Positions 1 to 8,306 are shown, numbered from the stretch's first letter. The stretch is DNA of 64,000 bases from Bacillus sp. BP-3 (GCF_028401955.1 NZ_JAQOTJ010000003.1:186001-250000), one strand, 5' to 3'. The notes: generated by a model not told the origin, from the sequence alone. A program made the numbers and translations.

Positions 1-516
1 AAATTCAAAAATTCATCTCTTATTAGTATTTATTTAGGATTTGAAATACCTGATAATCAATTACCGGCAGATGGGACAGGCTTTATTGTTTTAGAAAATG
101 GTAATTTATATTGTGATGCATGTACATGGACAAGCAGGAAATGGAAGCATACATCAAATAAACAAAACTTATTAGTAAGAATGTTTTATAAAAGTTCAAA
201 TCCAGAGTATGAAAAGATTAAAAATAATAGTAAAGAAGAATTCATTCAATTTGCTTTATCTGATATTAAAAAAAGTCTTGGAATTCAGGGTGAACCGCAG
301 ATTGTTGAAGTTACAAACTGGAAAGACTTAATGCCAAATTATCATTTAGAACATAATCAGGCAGTTCAATCTTTGAATGAGAAATTGTCAGCTGCTTTTC
401 CAAATGTTTACTTAGCTGGCGCTTCATATTATGGTGTAGGCATTGGGGCTTGCATAGGGAATGGAAAGAATACGGCAGATAAGATTATGAAAGCATTACA
501 TAATTGCTCGGAGTAA
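1..516 (+). CDS. hemY: Protoporphyrinogen/coproporphyrinogen oxidase, C-terminal part (5' end outside window)
   Basis: The frame is open from base 1, so the first ATG (181) is only an internal methionine and the gene starts before the window. The 171 visible residues look like the C-terminal third of Gram-positive HemY/CgoX-type flavin oxidases of haem synthesis, which oxidise the porphyrinogen ring with O2. The tail is typical of this flavoprotein family: a WKDLMPNYHLEH segment, then FPNVYLAGASYYGVGIGACIGNG, which resembles the closing FAD-contacting stretch, then an amphipathic helix. The stop at 514-516 is followed directly by a bcr-like repeat. Family call is fairly secure; whether the substrate is protoporphyrinogen or coproporphyrinogen III cannot be read from this part. 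Confidence 0.85.
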   Translation, partial: KFKNSSLISIYLGFEIPDNQLPADGTGFIVLENGNLYCDACTWTSRKWKHTSNKQNLLVRMFYKSSNPEYEKIKNNSKEEFIQFALSDIKKSLGIQGEPQIVEVTNWKDLMPNYHLEHNQAVQSLNEKLSAAFPNVYLAGASYYGVGIGACIGNGKNTADKIMKALHNCSE

Positions 517-612
517 TGCGGGAGATAAACTGCCCGTAAAAGCCCGAGTGGTGAGGGCTAATAATCAGTGGGGGATGAAGAACCCCACTGATTAAGGTTT
601 CACTTTATATTT
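517..612 (+). repeat. bcr-like hairpin repeat, copy A
   Basis: Short intergenic repeat directly after the hemY stop. It has two stem-loops, GCCC...GGGC and a strong AATCAGTGGGG / CCCCACTGATT stem (about 571-593), followed by a conserved GTTTCACTTTAT end. The same order of blocks (GGGAGATAA-like start, CTGCCCGTAAAAGCCCGA, GTGAGGGCTAA, hairpin, GTTTCACTTTA) recurs at 6876-6962 and 56733-56826. It resembles the bcr family of dispersed repeats of the B. cereus group; which bcr subtype it is needs an alignment. Confidence 0.7.
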
Positions 613-618
613 TTGATA

Positions 619-648
619 AAATCCTCCTCTAGTATAAGAGGAGGATTT
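619..648. terminator. Perfect 12-bp hairpin, probable terminator of hemY
   Basis: AAATCCTCCTCT pairs perfectly with AGAGGAGGATTT across a 6-base loop. The run of T after it is short (TTT then CGTAC), so it may be a weak terminator or a processing/stability hairpin. Confidence 0.5.
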
Positions 649-781
649 CGTACGTTGTTGTACCTATATAAACCCATTTTAATTTTTCGATATATAAGCC
701 GCAGTAATGCAAAATGTAACATGACCTACACTCACTTTTTCCTTTTGTTTTAATGGAAACAGGGCCTACCTATTTCTATAC

Positions 782-1093
782 GTGGTCAAATGCTATCGTC
801 CCCTGAAAAGAAAGGAGGTTTTATGTCGTTTTTTAAAAATTGTATATAAGTGGGTTCTTTCAAGTTTACTTAATAAGTCTATTAATGTAAAAGATGATCC
901 ACAAAAATTAGCAACAGTTGAAGCGACGCAATCTGGTGAAATATTATTCGCGCTATGTCACGAATTAATATTATTATCAGCACCGTTTCCATCAACCTTG
1001 TCTTAGATTGGAATGAGCCTTGTTATCGCAGGAATGATTTTACATAGTTTTGCGGCGGTTATGGAGAAAAAAGAGGAGGAAATATCAGCATGA
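782..1093 (+). pseudogene. Remnant of an EmrE-like (PF13536-type) multidrug efflux gene
   Basis: Only the C-terminal end of the gene is recognisable. The reading frame DDPQKLATVEATQSGEILFA...LILLSAPFPSTLS is interrupted by TAG at 1004-1006 and then continues in the same frame as IGMSLVIAGMILHSFAAV up to TGA at 1091-1093. This matches the end of the multidrug resistance efflux transporter family, where the position of the stop would be a Trp or similar residue. The roughly 250 residues that should precede it are missing; the codons from 782 to about 880 do not look like the family. The open piece up to 1006 is therefore not a real 74-residue gene. Deletion plus nonsense mutation is the simplest reading. 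Confidence 0.7.
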
Positions 1094-1094
1094 G

Positions 1095-1124
1095 AGGATG
1101 ATCTTTTAGAATCATCTTTTTTGT
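1095..1124 (+). terminator. Rho-independent terminator after the efflux-gene remnant
   Basis: GATGATCT / AG(A)ATCATC stem with a small bulge followed by TTTTTTGTTTTT. It has outlived the gene it served. Confidence 0.6.
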
Positions 1125-1249
1125 TTTTCAAGGGAGAAATTATGAATGATAAAAGGTAGCTCCTTTTCTAGATTAAAAATTAAGAAAAATATGATAATAT
1201 ATAAATGGAAGATAAAAGAAATTTCATTAAAAGGTATAGGGGATTTGTT

Positions 1250-2074
1250 ATGAAAATAAACGATATAATTGCTAAAACAAAAGTGCCAAGCACAATTCAT
1301 ACACTTGCAAGTGATTTACGAGAATTAGGTGTTACAGAAGGAATGAATGTTATTGTACACTCTTCACTTAGTTCGATTGGTTGGATAAGCGGAGGGGCTT
1401 TGGCGGTAGTAGAGGCTTTAATGGAAGTAGTTACAGAAGAAGGAACAATTATGATGCCGACTCAAACGAGTGATCTATCTGATCCAAAAAATTGGCAAAT
1501 GCCACCTGTTCCAGAAAGTTGGTGGAAAATTATTCGAGACAATGAACCACCGTTTCATCCAGAAACAACACCAACACGAAGTATGGGGAAAGTGGTGGAG
1601 TGTTTTCGTACATATCCGAATACAAAAAGAAGTAATCATCCGTTACATAGCTTTGCAGCATGGGGGAAACATGCAAAACAAATGATTGATGGACACAACC
1701 TTGCTCCTAGTTTTGGAGAACAGTCACCTTTGGGGAAAATGTATGATTTAGATGGATATATATTATTAATAGGAGTAGATCATGATTCAAATACATCACT
1801 TCATTTATCTGAAGTTCGTTCGCAATATCGAGAAAAAGTTCAAGTTGGAGCACCGATTATTGAGAATGGAGTTCGTGTATGGAAAGAGTATGAGGAATTT
1901 GACTATGATTCTGATGATTTTGAGTCATTAGGAAAAGCATATGATGAAACCGGATCAGTTATATTTGGGAAAATAGGGAACGCATCATGTAAATTAATGA
2001 AGCAACGAGAAGCGGTTGACTTTGGAACGGAATGGTTTTTAACACAAAAGCAAACGAAGCAAATATGTAACTAA
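1250..2074 (+). CDS. AAC(3)-family N-acetyltransferase
   Basis: A 274-residue protein of the aminoglycoside 3-N-acetyltransferase family (antibiotic_NAT fold), which transfers acetyl from acetyl-CoA to an amine. Family hallmarks visible are [22 protein letters not shown] near the N-terminus (CoA pocket), [22 protein letters not shown] carrying the conserved His, and [17 protein letters not shown] in the last third. An upstream in-frame ATG at 1205 is open, but the ATG at 1250 follows AGGGGAT at good spacing, so I start there. The next gene begins 12 bases after the stop and is probably co-transcribed. Chromosomal members in the B. cereus group do not always confer strong resistance; the natural substrate is not visible from sequence. 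Confidence 0.85.
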   Translation: MKINDIIAKTKVPSTIHTLASDLRELGVTEGMNVIVHSSLSSIGWISGGALAVVEALMEVVTEEGTIMMPTQTSDLSDPKNWQMPPVPESWWKIIRDNEPPFHPETTPTRSMGKVVECFRTYPNTKRSNHPLHSFAAWGKHAKQMIDGHNLAPSFGEQSPLGKMYDLDGYILLIGVDHDSNTSLHLSEVRSQYREKVQVGAPIIENGVRVWKEYEEFDYDSDDFESLGKAYDETGSVIFGKIGNASCKLMKQREAVDFGTEWFLTQKQTKQICN

Positions 2075-2086
2075 AGGATGGAGAAC

Positions 2087-2782
2087 ATGAAGGGGAAAAA
2101 AGTACTGATAACAAGTGGCGGCTGTTTAGAAAAATGGGATGAAGTACGTGGGCATACGAATTTATCGACTGGAAGAATGGGAAGGTTTCTTGCTGAAGAA
2201 GCATTGAAGGCCGGGGCTTCTGTTATATATTTACATGGTTACTTTGCAGAAAAACCTGAAGAGGCTAATAACCTTTCTTCTCATTGTTTTGAAGGAATTA
2301 TCGATTTACAAGATAAAATGAAGCAAATTATTACAAGGGAAAAAGTAGATATTGTAATTATGGCGGCAGCTGGATCGGATTGGGTTGTTGATAAAATTGT
2401 TGATCAAGAAGGAAATGTTATGGATAAGCTAGGGAAGTTATCAAGCGATATACCGCCAATTATTCATTTTAAGAAAGCTCCAAAAGTATTAGCACAAATT
2501 AAACAATGGGATCCGGGTGTTATGTTAGTCGGATTTAAATTAGAGAGCGGTATAAGTCAACAAGAGTTAATAACGAGAGCACAAATCAGAATGGAAGGTG
2601 CACAAGCAGATTTTATGGTTGCGAATGCTTCTAACGCACTATACACCTTTGAAACAAATCACTATATTATTACTAGAGATGGTGAAGTTCAAGTGTGTCC
2701 GGGAAAAGCAAATACAGCTAGAAGTCTTATCAGTAAACTTGCGATGATTGATTCTGAAAAAGAACAAGTTGTTATTCATTAA
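2087..2782 (+). CDS. CoaB-like phosphopantothenate-cysteine ligase domain protein
   Basis: A 231-residue single-domain protein like the C-terminal half (CoaB, DFP domain) of the coenzyme A enzyme CoaBC. The start VLITSGGCLEKWDEVRGHTN followed by STGRMGRFLAEEAL matches the nucleotide-binding loop of that domain, and ADFMVANAS matches the conserved late motif. There is no CoaC flavoprotein half. ATG 2087 is preferred over ATG 2078 because GGATGGAG sits five bases ahead of it. Pairing with an acetyl-CoA-dependent enzyme just upstream is suggestive but may be coincidence. Either a secondary ligase or a relative with another acid substrate. Confidence 0.75.
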   Translation: MKGKKVLITSGGCLEKWDEVRGHTNLSTGRMGRFLAEEALKAGASVIYLHGYFAEKPEEANNLSSHCFEGIIDLQDKMKQIITREKVDIVIMAAAGSDWVVDKIVDQEGNVMDKLGKLSSDIPPIIHFKKAPKVLAQIKQWDPGVMLVGFKLESGISQQELITRAQIRMEGAQADFMVANASNALYTFETNHYIITRDGEVQVCPGKANTARSLISKLAMIDSEKEQVVIH

Positions 2783-2820
2783 TGAGTGTTAAGAAAGAAT
2801 ACATATTGTAGGGTGAGAAG

Positions 2821-3294
2821 ATGGAAAATCTATTGAAGAAAGCAATTCAATTACGCAATGAGAATAAATTCGCTCAATCAAGAGAGATATTATTAAGTTT
2901 AACAAACTTTACTCAAAATCCAGAAATCTTGTATCAATGCGCATGTACACACGATACTATGGGGATGGAAACGGAAGCCGTTTCTTATTACGAGAAAGCT
3001 ATTGAACTAGGTTTAGAAGGAGAAAGTTTGCGAGGTGCTTATATCGGTTTAGGAAGTACATATCGCTGTATTGGAGAGTATGAGAAAGCGATTGCTACAT
3101 TAGAAGAAGGAATCAAACTGTATCCGGATGATGACGCTATGAAAGTATTTTTATCCATTGCAAAGTACAATGTACAATCTCATGAAGATGCGATGAAACT
3201 GCTGCTAGAAGTGGTAGTGAAAACGGAAGGTGTAAAGAACTATGAAAGAGCAATTATATTTTACAAAGATCATTTAAATGAAATTTTCAAATAG
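2821..3294 (+). CDS. Tetratricopeptide-repeat protein
   Basis: A 157-residue soluble, helical protein with at least three TPR-like units: around residues 35-65 (PEILYQCACTHDTMGMETEAVSYYEKAIELG), 68-105 (GAYIGLGSTYRCIGEYEKAIATLEEGIKL) and 105-140. The canonical A/G and EKAI positions are present. TPR proteins act as protein-protein scaffolds; no partner is identifiable. RBS GTGAGAAG precedes the ATG. The gene lies 38 bases after the CoaB-like gene and 23 bases before the next membrane protein, so all may be one transcript. Confidence 0.8.
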   Translation: MENLLKKAIQLRNENKFAQSREILLSLTNFTQNPEILYQCACTHDTMGMETEAVSYYEKAIELGLEGESLRGAYIGLGSTYRCIGEYEKAIATLEEGIKLYPDDDAMKVFLSIAKYNVQSHEDAMKLLLEVVVKTEGVKNYERAIIFYKDHLNEIFK

Positions 3295-3317
3295 AAAGAA
3301 TAGAAAGGGATGATTAC

Positions 3318-4388
3318 ATGAATCATACTATATCGAAGAAACGATGCTTAATTTGGTTCGCTATTACGAGTTTGATTATCCTTTCGAATATTCTCCTTTA
3401 TGCACTACCTATAATGTCGCCTTTACCAAACCGAGTAGCACTTGCTTCTCTATTTGATTTTATACTTACTATTCCAATCGTTACTTACATACTGATTATA
3501 AGAAAGCGATATTCACTAAAATATATTTTTCCTGTGATATTTGCAGGTTATGTGGCTGCAAGATTTATTATTCCTAATCAGTATTTTGAATCTTATTCGT
3601 TTATCACATATATAGTAATAGCTGGGGAAATTGCATTTCTTTGCTTAGAGCTGTATCTTTTTTACAAAATAGCAAGAAAACTACCTGCGATTGTTCGTTC
3701 TTATAAGAAATACAAGCTTGCGTATCCATCTTTTTCATATGCAATCGATAGAGCTGTATACGATTCCGTTTTCAAAAATGTCGCTGTGAATGTATTGTTA
3801 TCAGAGTGTAAGCTGTTTTATTACGCGTTATTTTCTTGGTGTAAAAAAATACCTGCAGGTTCAGGAATGTTTACATATCATAAAAAAACAGGTGTAATTG
3901 CATTTAATATTATGCTCATACATGCAACTTTAATTGAATCAATCGGTTTTCATTATTTTCTTCATCAATGGAATCCGCTTGTAGCATGGATTTTGCTAAT
4001 TTTAAATATTTACGCTGTGATATTTTTCTTAGCAGAAATACAAGCAATTCGTTTATGTCCATATGTTGTAACTGATAAAGAGCTTATTCTACAAGTTGGG
4101 TTGACGAAACAGCTTATCGTCCCATTTTGTAAGATTCAAAGCATACGTCATAATAAAGGAGCATTACCTTCTGAAATTGAACAAAAACAAATTTTTGATG
4201 CGACAGTAAACGAGTTTATGAAAGAACCAGCAAAACTCGAAATCGTATTGGTAAAGCCAATGCAGGCAACTATGTTTTATGGGTTTCAAAAAACAGTAAC
4301 AAGGGTTCACATCAATGTGGATGATGAGAGAGCGTTCTATGATACCGTTATGAATAAAGTTCAAGAGACAATCAGTTGTCAATCATAA
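3318..4388 (+). CDS. Multi-pass membrane protein of unknown function
   Basis: A 356-residue protein with hydrophobic segments near residues 10-30, 40-60, 70-90, 98-115, 190-215 and 220-240, then a soluble C-terminal domain of about 100 residues (LCPYVVTDKELILQVGLTKQLIVPFCKIQSI...) that reads like a small PH-like/YdbT-type beta domain. I do not recognise a catalytic motif. RBS AAAGGGATG precedes the start. Proteins like this in B. cereus-group genomes have been labelled beta-carotene monooxygenase without support; I see nothing here that backs that label. Confidence 0.7.
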   Translation: MNHTISKKRCLIWFAITSLIILSNILLYALPIMSPLPNRVALASLFDFILTIPIVTYILIIRKRYSLKYIFPVIFAGYVAARFIIPNQYFESYSFITYIVIAGEIAFLCLELYLFYKIARKLPAIVRSYKKYKLAYPSFSYAIDRAVYDSVFKNVAVNVLLSECKLFYYALFSWCKKIPAGSGMFTYHKKTGVIAFNIMLIHATLIESIGFHYFLHQWNPLVAWILLILNIYAVIFFLAEIQAIRLCPYVVTDKELILQVGLTKQLIVPFCKIQSIRHNKGALPSEIEQKQIFDATVNEFMKEPAKLEIVLVKPMQATMFYGFQKTVTRVHINVDDERAFYDTVMNKVQETISCQS

Positions 4389-4402
4389 AAGCTGACCATA
4401 CA

Positions 4403-4456
4403 AGAATCCTTACCAGCCGAACATTTAATCTTTCAGCAGGTAAGGATTCTTTAGTA
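4403..4456. terminator. Bidirectional terminator between convergent genes
   Basis: AGAATCCTTACC (4403-4414) pairs with GGTAAGGATTCT (4439-4450) around an AT-rich loop. It separates the membrane protein gene (plus strand) from the NAGPA-domain gene (minus strand). Confidence 0.75.
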
Positions 4457-4460
4457 ATAC

Positions 4461-5444
4461 TTATTTTTTCGGAATAACGACAAATGCATTTGGAAGATAT
4501 CGCATCCCTACAGACGTTTCGGTTGCCGGTTTTAATTGTAGCTTTCCTTTATAAATCATAGTTGTGGAACCTCCGCCGTCTAGGGCAAACGCATCTATAC
4601 ATCCGTATTTTTTGAAAAGGGAAACCATATCTCTCATGGAAGCTCCGCGATGGTTTTTGTTCCAATAGAACCTTCCGTCTGTTACAATCATGATGACATT
4701 CCCCTCAGTATCTTGTCCGATGCCTGTTCGTGGTGCCCAGCCAAAGGCTTCCTCAACTTGATCAGTCACCATATTTTTCCCGTCTACAATCAACTGCGGT
4801 CCGAATGCAACGGCCTGTGTTACGTTCATATGCTTTAATTCATTTATAGAATACATACCTGTAATGAATTGTCCTTTTTTGGTGAATCCACAAACAAGAT
4901 TACGTGTATCTTGACTAAATCCAGGCTCTGAACGAATTATTCCATCAGATAGTGCGATTCCAATAATTTGTCCACCACGCCCAACACCTCCTGGATCTAT
5001 AAAGCCTCCTGCATTGATACCTGCAATAGCTTCATTTTGTTCAATGAGATCAGATAACGGTTGTCCTTGATCGTGATATTTCGTACTTACTAAATGAATG
5101 GTAGTTGGGTCATTTACTTTCATTACCTTTGCTGTGAAATGCGGATCTTCAATGGTCTCTACAGTTACAGAAAAAGGTTGTTTTTTACGAGAAAATAAAC
5201 CATTAAGAAGCTTTGATTTTTGTGTTGGGGGTGCATAAATAGCAGTTTGTAGTTGATGAATCTCGTCTTTCGACAGGAGTAATCTTGCAAATTGTGGATG
5301 TTGTGATGACAGAATAGAGCCTCCTATCATTTCACGCAGTTTGTGACCGGAATTTGTAGCATACAACCAAATTACTCCTCCTGTAAGAACAATGAGAGTG
5401 ATTATACTTATTTTTTTAATACCCTTTTTTATCCGATTCTTCAT
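4461..5444 (-). CDS. Membrane-anchored phosphodiester glycosidase (NAGPA-domain) protein
   Basis: A 327-residue protein with a basic N-terminus and one signal-anchor helix (residues about 12-30), so the rest is extracellular. From about residue 130 it matches the NAGPA/DUF2233 domain: AGINAGGFIDPGGVGRGG, AVAFGPQLIVDGK, APRTGIGQDTEGNVIMIVTDGR and IDAFALDGGGSTTMIYKG, ending in the typical LPNAFVVIPKK. Family members include the enzyme that uncovers mannose-6-phosphate and bacterial proteins of exopolysaccharide or cell-wall polymer processing. The cellular substrate is not known from context. Monocistronic, convergent with the upstream plus-strand genes. Confidence 0.85.
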   Translation of the reverse strand: MKNRIKKGIKKISIITLIVLTGGVIWLYATNSGHKLREMIGGSILSSQHPQFARLLLSKDEIHQLQTAIYAPPTQKSKLLNGLFSRKKQPFSVTVETIEDPHFTAKVMKVNDPTTIHLVSTKYHDQGQPLSDLIEQNEAIAGINAGGFIDPGGVGRGGQIIGIALSDGIIRSEPGFSQDTRNLVCGFTKKGQFITGMYSINELKHMNVTQAVAFGPQLIVDGKNMVTDQVEEAFGWAPRTGIGQDTEGNVIMIVTDGRFYWNKNHRGASMRDMVSLFKKYGCIDAFALDGGGSTTMIYKGKLQLKPATETSVGMRYLPNAFVVIPKK

Positions 5445-5551
5445 ATGACTACCTACTTTTTTCTTAGTATGTCACATTTGTTATTTCTCAACACAATAAA
5501 ATAACCGGCATGTACAAAGCTCGCCGGTTTTCATCGTAAAGAATTGAAAAT

Positions 5552-5628
5552 TATGATAAAATGAAAGAGTAACTCATGGTCAGAGTGGTTGTTTTGTTAT
5601 CACTTCTCTAAGTGTTGGGGGGTGATAA
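5552..5628 (+). promoter_or_regulatory. Promoter-like site and folded leader of the holin-like peptide gene
   Basis: TATGAT at 5552-5557 is a plausible -10 with a weak -35 (TTCATC, 16-base spacer). In the leader, CAGAGTGG (5581-5588) can pair with the CCACTCT of the 3' terminator arm (5728-5734), and TTATCAC (5597-5603) pairs with GTGATAA (5622-5628), enclosing the GGGGGG ribosome binding site (5617-5622). An alternative small hairpin CACTT/AAGTG (5601-5614) competes with it. Both pairings would reduce translation of the full-length mRNA. Confidence 0.45.
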
Positions 5629-5629
5629 A

Positions 5630-5722
5630 TTGAGTGAACTTTCGTTGCTTTTGCAAGGCGGTCTTTTTCTCGTTGCATTGCTAACGTTTGTTGTGTTATT
5701 AATCGACAAGCTCAAAAAATAA
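5630..5722 (+). CDS. 30-residue holin-like hydrophobic peptide, candidate type I toxin
   Basis: TTG start at 5630 seven bases after a GGGGGG site; product MSELSLLLQGGLFLVALLTF then VVLLIDKLKK. One transmembrane helix with a short charged Lys-rich tail is the layout of the putative holin-like toxin family and of type I toxins such as TxpA, BsrG and Fst. Too short for standard gene callers. The stop codon overlaps the left arm of a strong terminator. Together with the self-pairing leader and the small RNA-like element downstream this reads as a type I toxin-antitoxin-like locus, but membrane toxicity is inference. Confidence 0.6.
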   Translation: MSELSLLLQGGLFLVALLTFVVLLIDKLKK

Positions 5723-5757
5723 CAACCCACTCTACGCCAATAGAAGGTGGGTTGTTT
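5721..5757 (+). terminator. Terminator of the holin-like peptide gene
   Basis: AACAACCCAC (5721-5730) pairs with GTGGGTTGTT (5747-5756), extended inside by TCTA/TAGA. The left arm with the next bases (AACAACCCACTCT) is also complementary, apart from one base, to AGAGTGGTTGTT at the 5' end of the same message. Confidence 0.75.
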
Positions 5758-5786
5758 AATTCATGAGAAACAAATAGGATAATGAA

Positions 5787-5845
5787 TAATCCACTCTGCT
5801 GAGTTATATGGGACTAGTGTGTTGCCGCACGCTAGTCTTTTTTTA
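5787..5845 (+). ncRNA. Candidate small RNA with own terminator (possible antitoxin-like RNA)
   Basis: A strong terminator (GACTAGTGTG ... CGCACGCTAGTC, then seven T, 5812-5845) ends a stretch that encodes no gene. TTGTTT (5752-5757) and TAGGAT (5775-5780) with a 17-base gap could serve as promoter, giving an RNA of about 55 bases. It would carry CCACTCTG (5791-5798), complementary to CAGAGTGG at the start of the peptide mRNA and identical to part of that mRNA's 3' arm. Transcription and function are inference. Confidence 0.3.
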
Positions 5846-5970
5846 TTTATATGCTAATTTAGTTTATTTATGTGATTGTATCGCTCTTTTCATTGTTATT
5901 ATAGCACAATCTTGTTTATATAAAAAAGGAGAGCGTACGTTCTTCTTTTTGGAAACATATCGATTATTTT

Positions 5971-6783
5971 TTAAGATTGAATTCCGTTTGCTGGCTTGAA
6001 TAATCCATTCATATATTCTTTTAAACTTTTTCTATAAAACATTTGGTTGACTGCATCATTTATACCAACAATTGGTGACGGAAGATTGTATCTTTTTTTC
6101 GATAAATGAACAACGACATCAAAAACATCAAAGAGGCGAATAAAGCAAAATAATCCATCTTTGTCGCTTAATAAAATGAAATAGTGGTTTTCACAATCGG
6201 TATTTAATGTGTTCCATAATGAACTTTTGCTTAACTCTCGTACAATATTTCTTTCTTTTAATTCAATGAAATCTATGTTAGATAAAATGTTAGAAATAAC
6301 AACTGCATCGGGATCGTGAAAATAACCATCTATTGTATGTACAGCAAACAAGTAAGCCATTTTCAATAAACTCATCTTATATTTGCGGTTATCAAGGAGT
6401 AATTCACGTTGAATAGAACCCGCAACTTTTGTTACTCGCTCTTCTTTCCAAATTTCATCATGAAGTGAGATATCGTGTCTTTTACATAGTTTCATAATGA
6501 GAGAATTTGAAAATCGTAACTCAGCACTATCCGGTTCTTCATTTGCATATTCTTCTTCATTATATATATCAAGAAGAAGAGGAGAATCAATTTGATGTTT
6601 AAGTTGATCTATTTTATACTGTATTAATTTATGGCTAATTAATAGACGATCAATACTTGCTATTTCGTTTTCATGGCATGTTTCACACACCGTGTTGATA
6701 TAATAATATCCACATAACACTTCTGGAATTACATATTGTTCTATACATTGTTTATCATTTCTACAAATACTGCATATTGGCAT
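5971..6783 (-). CDS. HNH-like zinc protein with degenerate active site
   Basis: A 270-residue protein. Residues 1-50 have two CxxC pairs (CSIC and CETC) spaced as in HNH-type (HNH_5) endonucleases, with the following NEIASIDRLL also matching. The usual Glu-His-x-x-x-Pro motif between the pairs reads EQYVIPEVL, so the catalytic His is replaced by Tyr and the Asn of the second CxxCN is replaced by His. The remaining 220 residues are not recognised. Zinc binding is likely kept while nuclease activity is doubtful. ATG 6783 follows AAAGGTG at six bases, preferred over the in-frame GTG at 6792. Confidence 0.6.
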   Translation of the reverse strand: MPICSICRNDKQCIEQYVIPEVLCGYYYINTVCETCHENEIASIDRLLISHKLIQYKIDQLKHQIDSPLLLDIYNEEEYANEEPDSAELRFSNSLIMKLCKRHDISLHDEIWKEERVTKVAGSIQRELLLDNRKYKMSLLKMAYLFAVHTIDGYFHDPDAVVISNILSNIDFIELKERNIVRELSKSSLWNTLNTDCENHYFILLSDKDGLFCFIRLFDVFDVVVHLSKKRYNLPSPIVGINDAVNQMFYRKSLKEYMNGLFKPANGIQS

Positions 6784-6875
6784 AGTTATCACCTTTTAGT
6801 TGCAAATTTTTATCTTGCTATGTACGGACAATAAAACCCTCACCTCAAGAATTTGAGATACGCAAAGGAGATAGA

Positions 6876-6962
6876 GAGGGAATAACTGCCTGTAAAAATT
6901 CGTTTGGTTCAACTAATAATCAGCAGGGAATGAAAACACTGCTGACAAAAGTTTTACTTTGT
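6876..6962 (+). repeat. bcr-like hairpin repeat, copy B (diverged)
   Basis: Order of blocks is the same as in copy A: GAGGGAATAACTGCCTGTAAAAATTCG, CAACTAATAATCAGCAG, a CAGCAG...CTGCTG hairpin, then GTTTTACTTTGTA. The central stem is changed on both arms in a compensatory way (CAGTGGGG became CAGCAG), so the fold is kept although the sequence drifted. Lies between the HNH-like gene and the AI-2E transporter gene. Confidence 0.6.
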
Positions 6963-7078
6963 ATGTCTTTATTGTAGTGTATTTATTTATGTATTGGAAT
7001 ATAGATCGAGGAAATAACATATAAATTTTTGCTTCGATTTGTTACAATGATAGAAGAAATTTAAAAGGAGGCACTTTT

Positions 7079-8161
7079 TTGAAATCAAAAGTTCATTTTT
7101 GGACATTAGAAGTATTGATGGTTGTAGTGATTATTTTTATCTGTACAAAAATTTCGTTTTTATTTCAACCAATCGGTATTTTTATTTCCACTTTATTTTT
7201 CCCTATTTTAATTGCTGCATTTTTGTATTTTATGTTTAATCCCGTGCTGCTTTTTTTAGAGAACAAAAAAGTACCGCGCAATTTAGCAATTTTGTTACTG
7301 TATGTCTTTATTATTACATTAATAGCTGTTGCGGTCGGCGTTGTAGTTCCAACTGTATCTCATCAGCTTATGGAATTAGTAACGAATATGCCAACGTATA
7401 TTAAAGTAGGGAGAGAATACATAACGGATTTATCGAATCATAAGCTATTTCAATGGCTTACAACACAGGATTATGTTTCTCTAGCAACAATAGAAAAGAA
7501 TGCTCTTACTTATTTGAAAGAAATACCCAATACGCTTACAGCGAGTGCAACTGCATTATTTGGAATTATTACAAATGTTGCGTTAGTTGTTTTCACAGTT
7601 CCATTTATTTTGTTTTATATGTTTAAAGATGGTCATAAATTCCCCGGATCAGCGGTTCGTTTTTTACCAGAAACGTACCGTGAAGAAGGGCTTCGTCTTT
7701 TTAAAGAAACAAATGAAACCCTCGCGGCGTACATTCAAGGCCAAGCACTCGTTTGTTTATTTGTTGGAGCTTTCACGTTTGTTGGTTATTTAATCATTGG
7801 GCTTCCTTATGCTTTTATTTTTGGGATTGTGGCAGCAGTTACGAATATTATTCCAAATTTAGGCCCGTTTATTGGAGCAGCGCCAGCTGTTATTGTTGGA
7901 CTATTTGTATCGCCAATGCAGGCGGTATGGGTTATTGTTGTGGTAACAATTGTTCAGCAATTTGAGAGTAATATTTTATCACCGCGAATTATGAGTGAGA
8001 AACTAAATATTCATCCTTTAACAATTATCATGTTAATTCTAGGTGTCGGAAATTTTGCTGGAATTATTGGGATGATTTTAGCTGTACCAACCTATGCTGT
8101 ATTGAAAACAATTATTTCAAACTTAGTAAGACTTTTTGAATCGAAAAAAAATAAGAAATAG
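7079..8161 (+). CDS. AI-2E-family (YueF/YtvI-type) membrane transporter
   Basis: A 360-residue polytopic protein with the AI-2E transporter family layout: two hydrophobic segments at residues 12-60, another at about 70-95, a soluble helical stretch (about 100-155), then membrane segments at about 160-185, 225-260, 260-290 and 310-345. The conserved FLFYMFKDG, GQALVCLFVGAFTFVGYLI, IPNLGPFIGAAPAVI and SPRIMSEKLNIHPL blocks are all present. Family members are reported to export small molecules or act as Na+/H+ antiporters; AI-2 export is not established for Bacillus members. Start is TTG at 7079 behind AAAGGAGG. Confidence 0.85.
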   Translation: MKSKVHFWTLEVLMVVVIIFICTKISFLFQPIGIFISTLFFPILIAAFLYFMFNPVLLFLENKKVPRNLAILLLYVFIITLIAVAVGVVVPTVSHQLMELVTNMPTYIKVGREYITDLSNHKLFQWLTTQDYVSLATIEKNALTYLKEIPNTLTASATALFGIITNVALVVFTVPFILFYMFKDGHKFPGSAVRFLPETYREEGLRLFKETNETLAAYIQGQALVCLFVGAFTFVGYLIIGLPYAFIFGIVAAVTNIIPNLGPFIGAAPAVIVGLFVSPMQAVWVIVVVTIVQQFESNILSPRIMSEKLNIHPLTIIMLILGVGNFAGIIGMILAVPTYAVLKTIISNLVRLFESKKNKK

Positions 8162-8203
8162 AAAGAAGGCCGGTTACAGAGTGTAACTGGTCTTCTTTCT
8201 TTC
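8162..8203 (+). terminator. Terminator of the AI-2E-family gene
   Basis: AAAGAAGGCCGGTTACA pairs with TGTAACTGGTCTTCTTT (two G-U pairs) across a short loop, followed by CTTTCT. Confidence 0.8.
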
Positions 8204-8306
8204 TCAATGTAAATGTAATATATATATAATTAAAATATACGTATGGCTGATTTGACTTTCGGCCGTTTCATATCGTCAAAAATTTGTATTGAAAATTATT
8301 TACGAT

